From assembly GCA_905221605.1 (NCBI GenBank), contig CAJNDS010000779.1, positions 1,396,001 to 1,460,000 on the forward strand: a stretch of DNA of 64,000 bases, in the 5' to 3' direction. Position 1 is the first letter of the stretch. Every line of letters begins with the position of its first letter. The DNA comes from Symbiodinium natans (taxonomy: Eukaryota; Sar; Dinophyceae; Suessiales; Symbiodiniaceae). This document shows, one piece after another, positions 57,531 to 64,000 of this stretch. The position numbers and the translations under genes were made by a program. The notes under the pieces are model-generated. The model did no database searches. It was not told the origin of the DNA and saw only the letters and a program-made list of their open reading frames with translations.

Positions 57531-57595
57531 CCAGTGTATGCTACCGGTGCTGTTGTCGGCACTGGGCTCCCGTGCTTGGTCCAATCTCCCCTTAG
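57531..57595 (+). CDS. Short exon
   Basis: Reads PVYATGAVVGTGLPCLVQSP; donor GTGAGA. Confidence 0.35.
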
Positions 57596-57750
57596 GTGAG
57601 ACAGATTGCACACTCCTTGGCGGGGGTCGTGGAGGATGTGAAGCGGTGGCTTGCCTTTGACTTGAAAGCATCGGATGACTTGATGACTCACCCTATACCC
57701 TAAACTCTAAACCCTAAAACCCTAAACCCTTCAAACCCTAAACCCTAAAC

Positions 57751-58019
57751 CTGGGCATCCACATAGGAAGTCGATGCTTCGTCACATCTGCTGGCTTTGG
57801 TACGGTGCATGACACAACCGCAATGGTTGGGATGTCCCCCCCTTATACAAACAGTCCTTAAGAGGGATTACAATAGGGGAGACCATAATCCCTATTAAGG
57901 ACTGCTAGTATAAGGGGGAACATCCCAACGCCATGGGTTCATTCGACCAGCCAGTGCCTCAACAGTGTACGGTTACGGGTCCTTTGGAGCCTGAGCCACT
58001 TCGACACCCTAAACCCTAA
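57751..58019 (+). CDS. Two-exon 3' end split by a family A element: 57751-57825, 57951-58019
   Basis: Exon 1 after a CCCTAAA array: LGIHIGSRCFVTSAGFGTVH then DTTAM; donor GTTGGG is the element edge; acceptor CATTCGACCAG; phase 0. Exon 2 PVPQQCTVTGPLEPEPLRHP and the stop TAA comes from CCCTAAA. Good composition on both sides. Confidence 0.55.
57827..57928 (+). mobile_element. Family A element
   Basis: TTGGGATGTCCCCCCCTTATAC ... TAAGGACTGCTAGTATAAGG ... GGAACATCCCAA, flanked by CGCAATGG and CGCCATGG (7/8). Confidence 0.85.
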
Positions 58020-58060
58020 AAAAAAGCCCTCATTGACAAGCGATCATAAGGAGCCCTAAG

Positions 58061-58238
58061 AATCAGTTCTATGACCTGCTGTCGAGCTTTATGAGCAGCC
58101 CCCCCTCTCCCTGGCCTTCAGAACAAAAACTCGACCAGGAACCCCCGAAAGTGTTTGGGCTGCACAAGGCTGAAACCACCCGGTTCCTGCGCAAGACAGA
58201 GGGGCGGCGTGACTATGATCCAGTCGTGAAGTTTTCGG
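58061..58238 (+). CDS. Internal exon, 59 codons
   Basis: After GAGCCCTAAG, reads NQFYDLLSSFMSSPPSPWPS, EQKLDQEPPKVFGLHKAETT, RFLRKTEGRRDYDPVVKFS; donor GTTTGGGG. One of the strongest exons in the window. Confidence 0.6.
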
Positions 58239-58460
58239 GTTTGGGGTTTGGGCCTTAGGGTTTAGGGTTTAAGGTTTAGGGCCAGTTTCCAAGAGGTTTT
58301 TGCTGAATTTAGGCCCTATAGACCGGCGGCAAAAAGGGTCAGGAAGGGTTTAGGTATGTGATCTGCTATATGGTTTTTGGGTGTCAGACAGGAGTTCTAG
58401 GCATCCTTGAACCTGCTTTAGGGTTTAGGGTTTAGGGTTCTTAGCATCCTTATTTCCTAG

Positions 58461-58652
58461 GAAGCTGCACAAGCAAGCGTTTGCCTTTGTTTCCTTCTGT
58501 GCCACGTCTTGGTGGCGCTCGGTCAAGGGTTACGCAAAGCACCCACCATGGCTTCCTGTGTTCCCTACATTTGTACAAGGTTGTTCGGCCTTGCCTTCCC
58601 TTTTTTTCGAAGACTTTTGTACTTTGCCTGCTTTGGCCAAAAAGAGTGCTAG
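58461..58652 (+). CDS. Terminal exon, hydrophobic
   Basis: Acceptor CTTATTTCCTAG, 63 codons: EAAQASVCLCFLLCHVLVAL, GQGLRKAPTMASCVPYICTR, LFGLAFPFFRRLLYFACF to TAG. Possible membrane segments. Another + frame is also open. Confidence 0.45.
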   Translation, partial: EAAQASVCLCFLLCHVLVALGQGLRKAPTMASCVPYICTRLFGLAFPFFRRLLYFACFGQKEC

Positions 58653-58837
58653 GTGAGGCATCACTGGGCCATGAATATTTCTTGGACACCCTCGACTGAT
58701 GGTGCCTCAAGTCGCGTAGTCCATGCGTGTGAGGTCTGGCAACCTCCAAACCCCATATGTATTGACTGCTAAGAGCAGGACGCCCTGGAAGCTCAAGCCC
58801 TAAACCCTAAACCCGAAACCCTAAACCCTACAAGCAG

Positions 58838-58972
58838 GTTAAGGATTCATGGTGTGGAGGTTTTGAGACTTGTACAGCCTCATCTGTGGAGTTTGACGTC
58901 CAGCTACAGCGGCGGACTGTTAATCCAAGTTCCCTGCACCAGTGCACGCCCTGGCACCTGAAGTGGCCCTAG
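58838..58972 (+). CDS. Terminal exon
   Basis: Acceptor CTACAAGCAG, 44 codons: VKDSWCGGFETCTASSVEFD then VQLQRRTVNPSSLHQCTPWH to TAG. Good composition. Confidence 0.55.
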   Translation, partial: VKDSWCGGFETCTASSVEFDVQLQRRTVNPSSLHQCTPWHLKWP

Positions 58973-59014
58973 TGTTTAGGGTTTAGGGTTTAGGGTTTAG
59001 GGTCTAGGGTTCAG

Positions 59015-59107
59015 CTTCCCCTGCTGACGCCAACCAGTGCGGAAGCCATGCTGCGCCCCCTTCGCCGAGCGGGGGAGGTGGCAAAAGAGAGGCATGACCA
59101 CAAGTAG
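59015..59107 (+). CDS. Terminal exon
   Basis: Acceptor CTAGGGTTCAG (array-derived). LPLLTPTSAEAMLRPLRRAG then EVAKERHDHK to TAG. Confidence 0.5.
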   Translation, partial: LPLLTPTSAEAMLRPLRRAGEVAKERHDHK

Positions 59108-59138
59108 CCCCGAAAACCCTTAAAACGCCAAGCTTCCA

Positions 59139-59437
59139 CCCCCTAAGCCCTATAACCCTATAACCCTATAACCCTATAACCCTATCACCCTATAACCCTA
59201 TAACCCCACCCCATAACCCTATAACCTTATAACCCTATCACCCTATAACCCCACCCCATAACCCCATAACCCCATAACCCCATAACCCCATAACCCCATA
59301 ACCCCATAACCCCATAACCCCATAACCCCATAACCCCATAACCCCATAACCCCATAACCCCATAACCCCATAACCCTATAACCCTATAACCCTATAACCC
59401 TATAACCCTATAACCCTATAACCCTATAACCCTAACC
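59139..59437 (-). repeat. 8-bp variant arrays (CCCTATAA)n and (CCCCATAA)n
   Basis: About 300 bp: CCCTATAA units, a mixed zone, about 15 CCCCATAA units, then CCCTATAA again. Each block is internally uniform. Confidence 0.97.
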
Positions 59438-59706
59438 CTAAATTAAACCCGAAACCGGAAGGTCATAGTCCAAAGCCAAAGGGCAAGGAAGAATCGTTGA
59501 ATGGGGGGCCGTGCTTGCAGGTTGCACTATGCCATGTTCGATAAAGCACTCCAGAACATGCATGTTTGAGATAGCAAGATATATAAATAAATAAACATTT
59601 TTATATATTTTTACATATATATATGTATATATATATATGTATGTATCTTTATATATATATATATATTATTTTTTTTTTTTTTGGGGGGGGGGGGGGGGGG
59701 GCGCAG

Positions 59707-59775
59707 GGAATTCACCCCTTTCACCCCTTTGGGGTTCATGCCCTTCAAGACGAACCAAGCTGGGCTGGTCTCTGA
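59707..59775 (+). CDS. Exon after G-run
   Basis: Acceptor GGGGCGCAG, reads GIHPFHPFGVHALQDEPSWA to TGA. Confidence 0.35.
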   Translation, partial: GIHPFHPFGVHALQDEPSWAGL

Positions 59776-59784
59776 AGCAACGCG

Positions 59785-59985
59785 TTGAGACATGGCAGAT
59801 CGACCATGTTTTTTTGTTATATTAACACTCCTGTCATAGGTGACAATAGAAACCAGTGTGGGCAAACTCCTGAAGCCCTCCAAAACAAGTCCTCAAAGCC
59901 TCAAGGCCTGTACAGAGCTCAGAGCCGTGAATCTTCCCTCCCAAGTCCTCGCAAGAGACACCCTCTTAAACCGCTAGATCCCTGA
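59785..59985 (+). CDS. ORF/exon
   Basis: RHGRSTMFFCYINTPVIGDN, RNQCGQTPEALQNKSSKPQG then a basic Pro/Ser tail to TAG. Confidence 0.4.
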   Translation: MRHGRSTMFFCYINTPVIGDNRNQCGQTPEALQNKSSKPQGLYRAQSRESSLPSPRKRHPLKPLDP

Positions 59986-60235
59986 TGCCAAGCCCTCAAA
60001 TCCCAGATTCCCCACATAAACCCTGACAATGTGGCCATGGCCATGGCAGCCGGCACTCCTTGCAGTCCCCCGACAGATCTTGTAGCTTCGGTTCCACTTC
60101 AATCTGGCTGGAGGGTTCCGAGAATTTCGGACTCAGGGTTTGGGGTTCGGGTTGTCAGGGTTAGGTCATTACAAGCGCAATCCTAAAACTTAAATTGAAC
60201 TGCAATGGCAGAGAGAGAGAGAGTGGCTGGTTTAC

Positions 60236-60532
60236 TTGGCGGGTGGCAACAAAAGAACACCCCAGCATTTGGAGAAAGGGTGCCCTGCTGCTGGTTTTCC
60301 GCAGCCGCAGCAGAATTTAAAGGAGACGCACCCTTTGGAGAAAGGGTGTTCTGGAACGAGGCTTTGGGTTAAGTTCGTGTGTACGACGCATTATAGGAGC
60401 CATAGTACTTTTTTGAACTTAAAACAAGTACCCCCCAAATGTCAAAACCCTACTCGTAATATGTTTTGCTGGTACTTGGTGTTGTCTTCTCGATGTGGGC
60501 GTTGTTGTGCCTTGAACCTCCCAGCTTACTAG
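60236..60532 (+). CDS. ORF, hypothetical, about 98 codons
   Basis: Contains a duplicated block: HLEKGCPAAGF and HPLEKGCSGTR (from two copies of TTGGAGAAAGGGTG), then FVCTTHYRSHSTFLNLKQVP and FCWYLVLSSRCGRCCALN. Confidence 0.4.
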   Translation: MAGGNKRTPQHLEKGCPAAGFPQPQQNLKETHPLEKGCSGTRLWVKFVCTTHYRSHSTFLNLKQVPPKCQNPTRNMFCWYLVLSSRCGRCCALNLPAY

Positions 60533-60548
60533 GATGGGCTATTACACC

Positions 60549-60656
60549 TTGGGATGTTCCCCCTTATACTAACAGTCCTTAGTAAGGATTACAGTACCCC
60601 CCCCCCCCCACTATAAACCCTACTAAGGGCTGCTAGTATAAGAGGGAACATCCCAA
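60549..60656 (+). mobile_element. Family A element nested in another inverted repeat
   Basis: TTGGGATGTTCCCCCTTATAC ... GGGCTGCTAGTATAAGAGGG ... GAACATCCCAA; flanks ATTACACC and ATCATACC (6/8). Outer arms AGGATGGGCTATTA (60531) and TAATAGCCCATCCT (60709). Confidence 0.85.
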
Positions 60657-60760
60657 ATCATACCCTACAGCACCTTAAGACCTTAAGTAGGACCGGGGAT
60701 TCTAAGGCCTAATAGCCCATCCTGGTAGACAGGGTGTCTTCGACTTAGCTAAGGTGCTCT

Positions 60761-61328
60761 GTGAGGCAGCCAGAAGCATGTGGCAAAGCCAGCGGAACAA
60801 CCCCCCAACAACAGCGCAGAGTGGCAGAGTGCTGGCAGCAACCTCACACTACGAAACCCCTAAGGCGCTGGCGCTACTGCCGCGCGCTGGGGCGACTACA
60901 CAGTGTCGAGGCCACCGCGACTGCAGCCGTGACATGTGCCCTGGTGGAACGAGTTTCATTTGCAGGGTTTGGGAGGTTCCCCCTTCTCCTAACAGTCCTT
61001 ACTAGGGATTCTCATGGGGGGTACTGTAATCCTTATACTAAGGACTGCTAGAATAAAGGGGGAACATCCCAGTTCAGGGTTCAGGCCAGAGCCGGGACGG
61101 GATTTATTTGGAGAGCCAGCTGGCCTGTATTTAGTTACATTTTTCATGATAAAGCCCCTTGGGCTGTATGGAGCATATTTTTATAATAATATTAGTAACA
61201 ATAACGAGAGTAATAATACAATAGTTTGGGCTCCCCAAGCAAGGGCCCACGCTAAGGGTCCTTGTAACTACCCTACGATACTCAAAGCCGCTTCGCGAGA
61301 AGCTGTCCCATTGTCAAGAGGCCCATGA
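60761..61328 (+). CDS. Candidate gene interrupted by a family A element
   Basis: Upstream frame about 60761-60968 (WRYCRALGRLHSVEATATAA, VTCALVERVSFA) and downstream frame 61073-61328 (FRPEPGRDLFGEPAGLYLVT, FFMIKPLGLYGAYFYNNISN) to TAG. Several frame pairs are open on both sides, so the exact junction is unresolved; a GT...AG use of the element is possible because both flanks carry CAGGGT. Confidence 0.4.
60969..61072 (+). mobile_element. Family A element
   Basis: TTGGGAGGTTCCCCCTTCTCC ... AAGGACTGCTAGAATAAAGG ... GGAACATCCCAG, flanked by TGCAGGGT and TTCAGGGT (7/8). Confidence 0.85.
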
Positions 61329-61404
61329 CCTCCGAGCTGTTGAACTTCCCTAAACCCTACAACCTTAAACCCTAAGCCCTCTCTACCCAGGAAAAATAGG
61401 CTCT

Positions 61405-61510
61405 ACCTATATATATAATATAATATATATATATATACATATAATATAATATATATATATATATGTATGTAATTATTTATTTATTTAGATTCTATATTGA
61501 TATTTATATT
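61405..61510. repeat. AT-rich simple sequence
   Basis: TATATAATATAATATATA palindromic tract followed by TATTTATTTAT. Confidence 0.95.
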
Positions 61511-61516
61511 TATATT

Positions 61517-61724
61517 TATACATTTTTTGCTTCGCCGGACTGAGGTATTGCTTCTCATACAAGCTCTGCCAAGAGTTTATGGCCAGCGAAGGCTTTCAGA
61601 TAGGCGACGCCGTCACGCTCGCATCAGGAATTCCATCTGCCTGCAAGAAGTGGGTGCCTTGCCCACACGGGGTTTCCGAATATGGGGGGCCCTCAAATCG
61701 AGCCCCAAAAGAGTAGAATCCTGA
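61517..61724 (+). CDS. ORF/exon, basic
   Basis: FLLRRTEVLLLIQALPRVYG, QRRLSDRRRRHARIRNSICL then QEVGALPTRGF to TAG. Confidence 0.4.
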
Positions 61725-61844
61725 TTTCGGAAACCATCAAAAGTTTCAAGGGTTGTGCCGCTTCATGATGTCTGCCAGCGCAATGGCAGTCTTACAAGCT
61801 GATGCTAGATTGGCAAGGTTTTGATCCTCTCAAGAGCTGAAGTA

Positions 61845-61946
61845 GGCAACCTTTTAGCCTTTGGGGGTAATTATGTATGATCCTAAGATAATTGAAAGGT
61901 TAACCTTTTTTGGCCCAGGATACTCAGCAACCTGTGAATTGCTGAG
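61845..61946 (+). mobile_element. Family G element with AG end
   Basis: GCAACCTTTTAGCCTTTGGG ... GAAAGGTTAACCTTTTTTGG ... ACTCAGCAACCTGTGAATTGCTGAG. Starts GC and ends AG next to an exon. Confidence 0.65.
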
Positions 61947-62095
61947 GTGGTGGTTGGATCCTACCCAAACAGGACGTACAACGTCCAGTGCGCGAGCAAC
62001 GAAACTCTGATTCAGCAGGCAGACGTGAAATCACTGCAGACTGCTGAAGCGTTTTCCTACAACTGCGGGGAGCCTCGGCCTTTTCAAGTGTTGCG
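61947..62095 (+). CDS. Internal exon, possible secreted domain, telomere-like donor
   Basis: VVVGSYPNRTYNVQCASNET, LIQQADVKSLQTAEAFSYNC, GEPRPFQVL; N-glycosylation-type NRT and NET and two Cys. Acceptor is the GCTGAG end of the family G element; donor GTTTAGGG. Strong exon. Confidence 0.6.
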
Positions 62096-62239
62096 GTTTA
62101 GGGTTTAGGGTTTGTAGGCTTATAGGGTATAGGGTTTAGGGTCTGGGGCAAAAAGGTTTCGGGTTAGGGTTTAGGGGTTAGGGGTTAGGGGTTAGGGTTT
62201 ACGGTTTACGGTTTAGGGTTTAGTATTATTAGTGTGCGA

Positions 62240-62305
62240 CATGCTAGCAGCTCTGGACGGAGTAGGCTCCTCGTCTTGCTTCTGCACTTTTGGAAGAGGT
62301 GCATG
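62240..62305 (+). CDS. Small ORF
   Basis: MLAALDGVGSSSCFCTFGRG to TGA. Confidence 0.25.
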
Positions 62306-62366
62306 ACAAGCTGCAAACGGAAACCTTCGCTCAGGGTTTAGTGCTTACGGATGTTTATGGGGTTTT

Positions 62367-62567
62367 GTGTTTTTGGTTGCAACCTGTGAGGGGGCTTGCC
62401 TTGTAATCTTAGGCCTTAGTAGCAGCTTTGCTGAGGACTACTCTCCAGCTGGTGTTTGCGGTCCGCTGCAGCTTTGCCCTTCGTCTCACGACTCGATCGA
62501 CGGCATTTGCCCTGGCGCCACACAGAACAAGTCAGATCTTCAGCAACACCAGGCACATGCCTTTTGA
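62367..62567 (+). CDS. ORF/exon, Cys-rich
   Basis: FLVATCEGACLVILGLSSSF, AEDYSPAGVCGPLQLCPSSH, DSIDGICPGATQNKS to TGA. Hydrophobic start and repeated Cys suggest an extracellular or secreted segment; a second frame overlaps. Confidence 0.45.
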   Translation: MFLVATCEGACLVILGLSSSFAEDYSPAGVCGPLQLCPSSHDSIDGICPGATQNKSDLQQHQAHAF

Positions 62568-62721
62568 TTTTGGAAGCAGGTTCAGCACAACCTGAATTTT
62601 GCATTGAATACTGCACATGCTGTTTACACGGTTTAGGCCTCAGGGTTTTGCTTCTTCCCCAAGGCCGAGCCCGAAACCCTGAACCCCGAACCCTAAACCC
62701 TCAATCCTAAACCCTAAACCC

Positions 62722-62904
62722 AAGGATATGTGCGTGGACCTCGACCACAGCTTCTGCCAAACCGTCCAAAGATATCGGCGGAGTCTCAGCTGTTCTATCG
62801 GACCGGCCGATTACTGTTTGTGTAACGTTTTGCACACAGGGCTACCATCAGCTTATCAAGCAAAGCGCCACCAATATGTGGCCACAGAGTCTGACCTGAA
62901 ATAA
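62722..62904 (+). CDS. Terminal exon, Cys-rich
   Basis: KDMCVDLDHSFCQTVQRYRR, SLSCSIGPADYCLCNVLHTG, LPSAYQAKRHQYVATESDLK to TAA, 60 codons, entered from a CCCTAAACC array. Six Cys in the first 40 residues, secreted-type. Confidence 0.55.
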   Translation, partial: KDMCVDLDHSFCQTVQRYRRSLSCSIGPADYCLCNVLHTGLPSAYQAKRHQYVATESDLK

Positions 62905-62953
62905 CCCGCCTGAAGCCTGACATCCTGCGCTACTGGGTCCTCACCGTTTGCAG

Positions 62954-63129
62954 CCCTCGTTACCCACACCTTGAACCTTCAACTATCCACCCTGTACTCA
63001 GCACCCCGTCATATGAAGCACTCGCCCCTCGAGCCCAAGGATGTGCTCTCAGCCGTACCACGGCCCCAACGTTTCCGTGACCTGCTGCGCTGCCTGCAAA
63101 GGCGTTCACGCTGGGAGGGCTCAAGACGA
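62954..63129 (+). CDS. Internal exon
   Basis: Acceptor TCACCGTTTGCAG, reads LVTHTLNLQLSTLYSAPRHM, KHSPLEPKDVLSAVPRPQRF, RDLLRCLQRRSRWEGSRR; donor GTAAGG (consensus). Strong splice sites. Confidence 0.6.
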
Positions 63130-63539
63130 GTAAGGGGGGCATAAGGGGGGTATAAGGGGGGGTACACGGCCGTCCTCAGCTAAAGTCGGATGGCACAGAG
63201 AAACTCCTGATATTTGGGGACCCAAGCATTGGGATCCTGAATCCTGAAGCTTGGGACGTCTGAGTCTTTTGGGCTCCAGTCCCCGGGTTATAACTCGAAG
63301 TTGTCCTCATCAAGTTCCACATCATGAGCTTGAACACCTCACACCTGAGAGAGAGCGAGAGAGAACAACAAAAAAAGAAAACAAAACGAGAGAGAGAGAG
63401 AGAGAGAGCGGCGAGACACCTCCAGACAGCTCTCATCTCTGAGACCCCCGGGTGTGCTAGGGTGGGAAGACCTTCCCTAGGCCTTCCCTTAACCCTAAAC
63501 CTGAGCCCTAACCGCCCTAACCCGAAACCCTGACCGCAG

Positions 63540-63652
63540 CCAAGAGCACGCGGGGGACGTGGTTTGGGCTTGGATTCTTTCGCCATGTGAAAGAAGGAGA
63601 GGGTCGGATCAGCCCCCACACAATGGCTAGGAGCCTCCCTTTTGGGCATTTT
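63540..63652 (+). CDS. Exon-like segment
   Basis: After TGACCGCAG, reads KSTRGTWFGLGFFRHVKEGE, GRISPHTMARSLPFGHF. The overlapping - frame is judged a shadow. Confidence 0.45.
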
Positions 63653-63712
63653 GGGTTTTAGGGGTCTGGGGTTGAGCTCGCGGGGTCAAAAGGGGTTTAG
63701 GGGGTTTAGGGT

Positions 63713-63958
63713 TTGGTTCCTGCCAGGTTATGTGACGCCCACCCCTCTGCCGCACCACCGACCCTCGTCGCGAAACCTGTTTGGCATTTAGATGTCCGCC
63801 TACTGAAGCACAACCGAAACTCCAGCAGCCCCAATGATTTCGGTAATACGACCAGCTGCAGTGAAACGGGATCAAGACATTGCCAAGCATCTGGGGAGTT
63901 GGAGATTGTCACGCATGTTGAGGATGTTAGTAGGAGGTTAGATGATCCTAAACCCTAA
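63713..63958 (+). CDS. Exon/ORF with repeat-derived stop
   Basis: RLCDAHPSAAPPTLVAKPVW, HLDVRLLKHNRNSSSPNDFG, ELEIVTHVEDVSRRLDDPK; the stop is TAA of CCCTAAAC. Good composition. Confidence 0.5.
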   Translation: MVPARLCDAHPSAAPPTLVAKPVWHLDVRLLKHNRNSSSPNDFGNTTSCSETGSRHCQASGELEIVTHVEDVSRRLDDPKP

Positions 63959-63978
63959 ACCCTAAACCCTAAACCCTG
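63950..63978 (-). repeat. Telomere-like array
   Basis: Four CCCTAAA units, interstitial. Confidence 0.95.
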
Positions 63979-64000
63979 CGTGTTGGGATCTTTGCACGGA

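Noticed and set aside
57240-57690. Long frames through 57.3-57.5 kb
   Set aside because: (TG)n/(TCTG)n simple sequence; only short flanking parts were retained.

Overview
The window looks like nuclear DNA of a eukaryotic microbe, most likely a dinoflagellate (perhaps Symbiodiniaceae-like). The evidence is hundreds of interstitial telomere-type repeats (TTTAGGG/CCCTAAA, both orientations), very short exon-like segments, GT plus many GC 5' splice sites, several families of short palindromic elements that behave like introns, and an apparent preference for the + strand. The telomere unit is shared with other lineages (green algae, chromerids, some others), so the assignment is inference. I saw no rRNA or tRNA gene, no CRISPR array and no bacterial-type operon.

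Layout. 1-2 kb: short exons and palindromic elements. 2.0-3.4 kb: a GGCC-rich low-complexity block and a roughly 110-bp tandem repeat. 3.6-16 kb: telomere-like arrays alternating with exon-like segments, including several phase-consistent multi-exon models. 16-50 kb: the same pattern, with the longest arrays at 16.4, 21.4, 27.5 and 42.5 kb and simple-sequence blocks at 22.3, 23.2, 35.4, 39.5 and 42.2 kb. 51.0-53.8 kb: an island without telomere repeats that holds a frame-shifted, decayed-looking coding region. 54-64 kb: longer open exons, palindromic elements, and a 300-bp CCCTATAA/CCCCATAA array at 59.1-59.4 kb.

Main reading. Almost every interval between telomere-like arrays holds a short open segment with a plausible 3' splice site upstream and a donor downstream. 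In many cases the donor is the first GT of a GTTTAGGG array; in others the whole intron is one copy of a palindromic element (families A, B, E, F, H here). Removing those elements as GT/GC...AG introns joins the flanking frames without a stop at 15192-15567, 38626-38929, 54977-55348, 57751-58019 and 48604-48838. Telomere arrays also sit inside some elements, so part of the telomere-like DNA is younger than the elements.

Limits. Segments of 15-40 codons open by chance are common. I chose exons on amino-acid composition, splice signals and phase, and I worked out detailed models mainly on the + strand, so the strand preference is partly a search bias. No exon could be assigned a confident function. 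Gene boundaries, start codons and many reading frames are uncertain; entries marked exon are predictions without transcript support.
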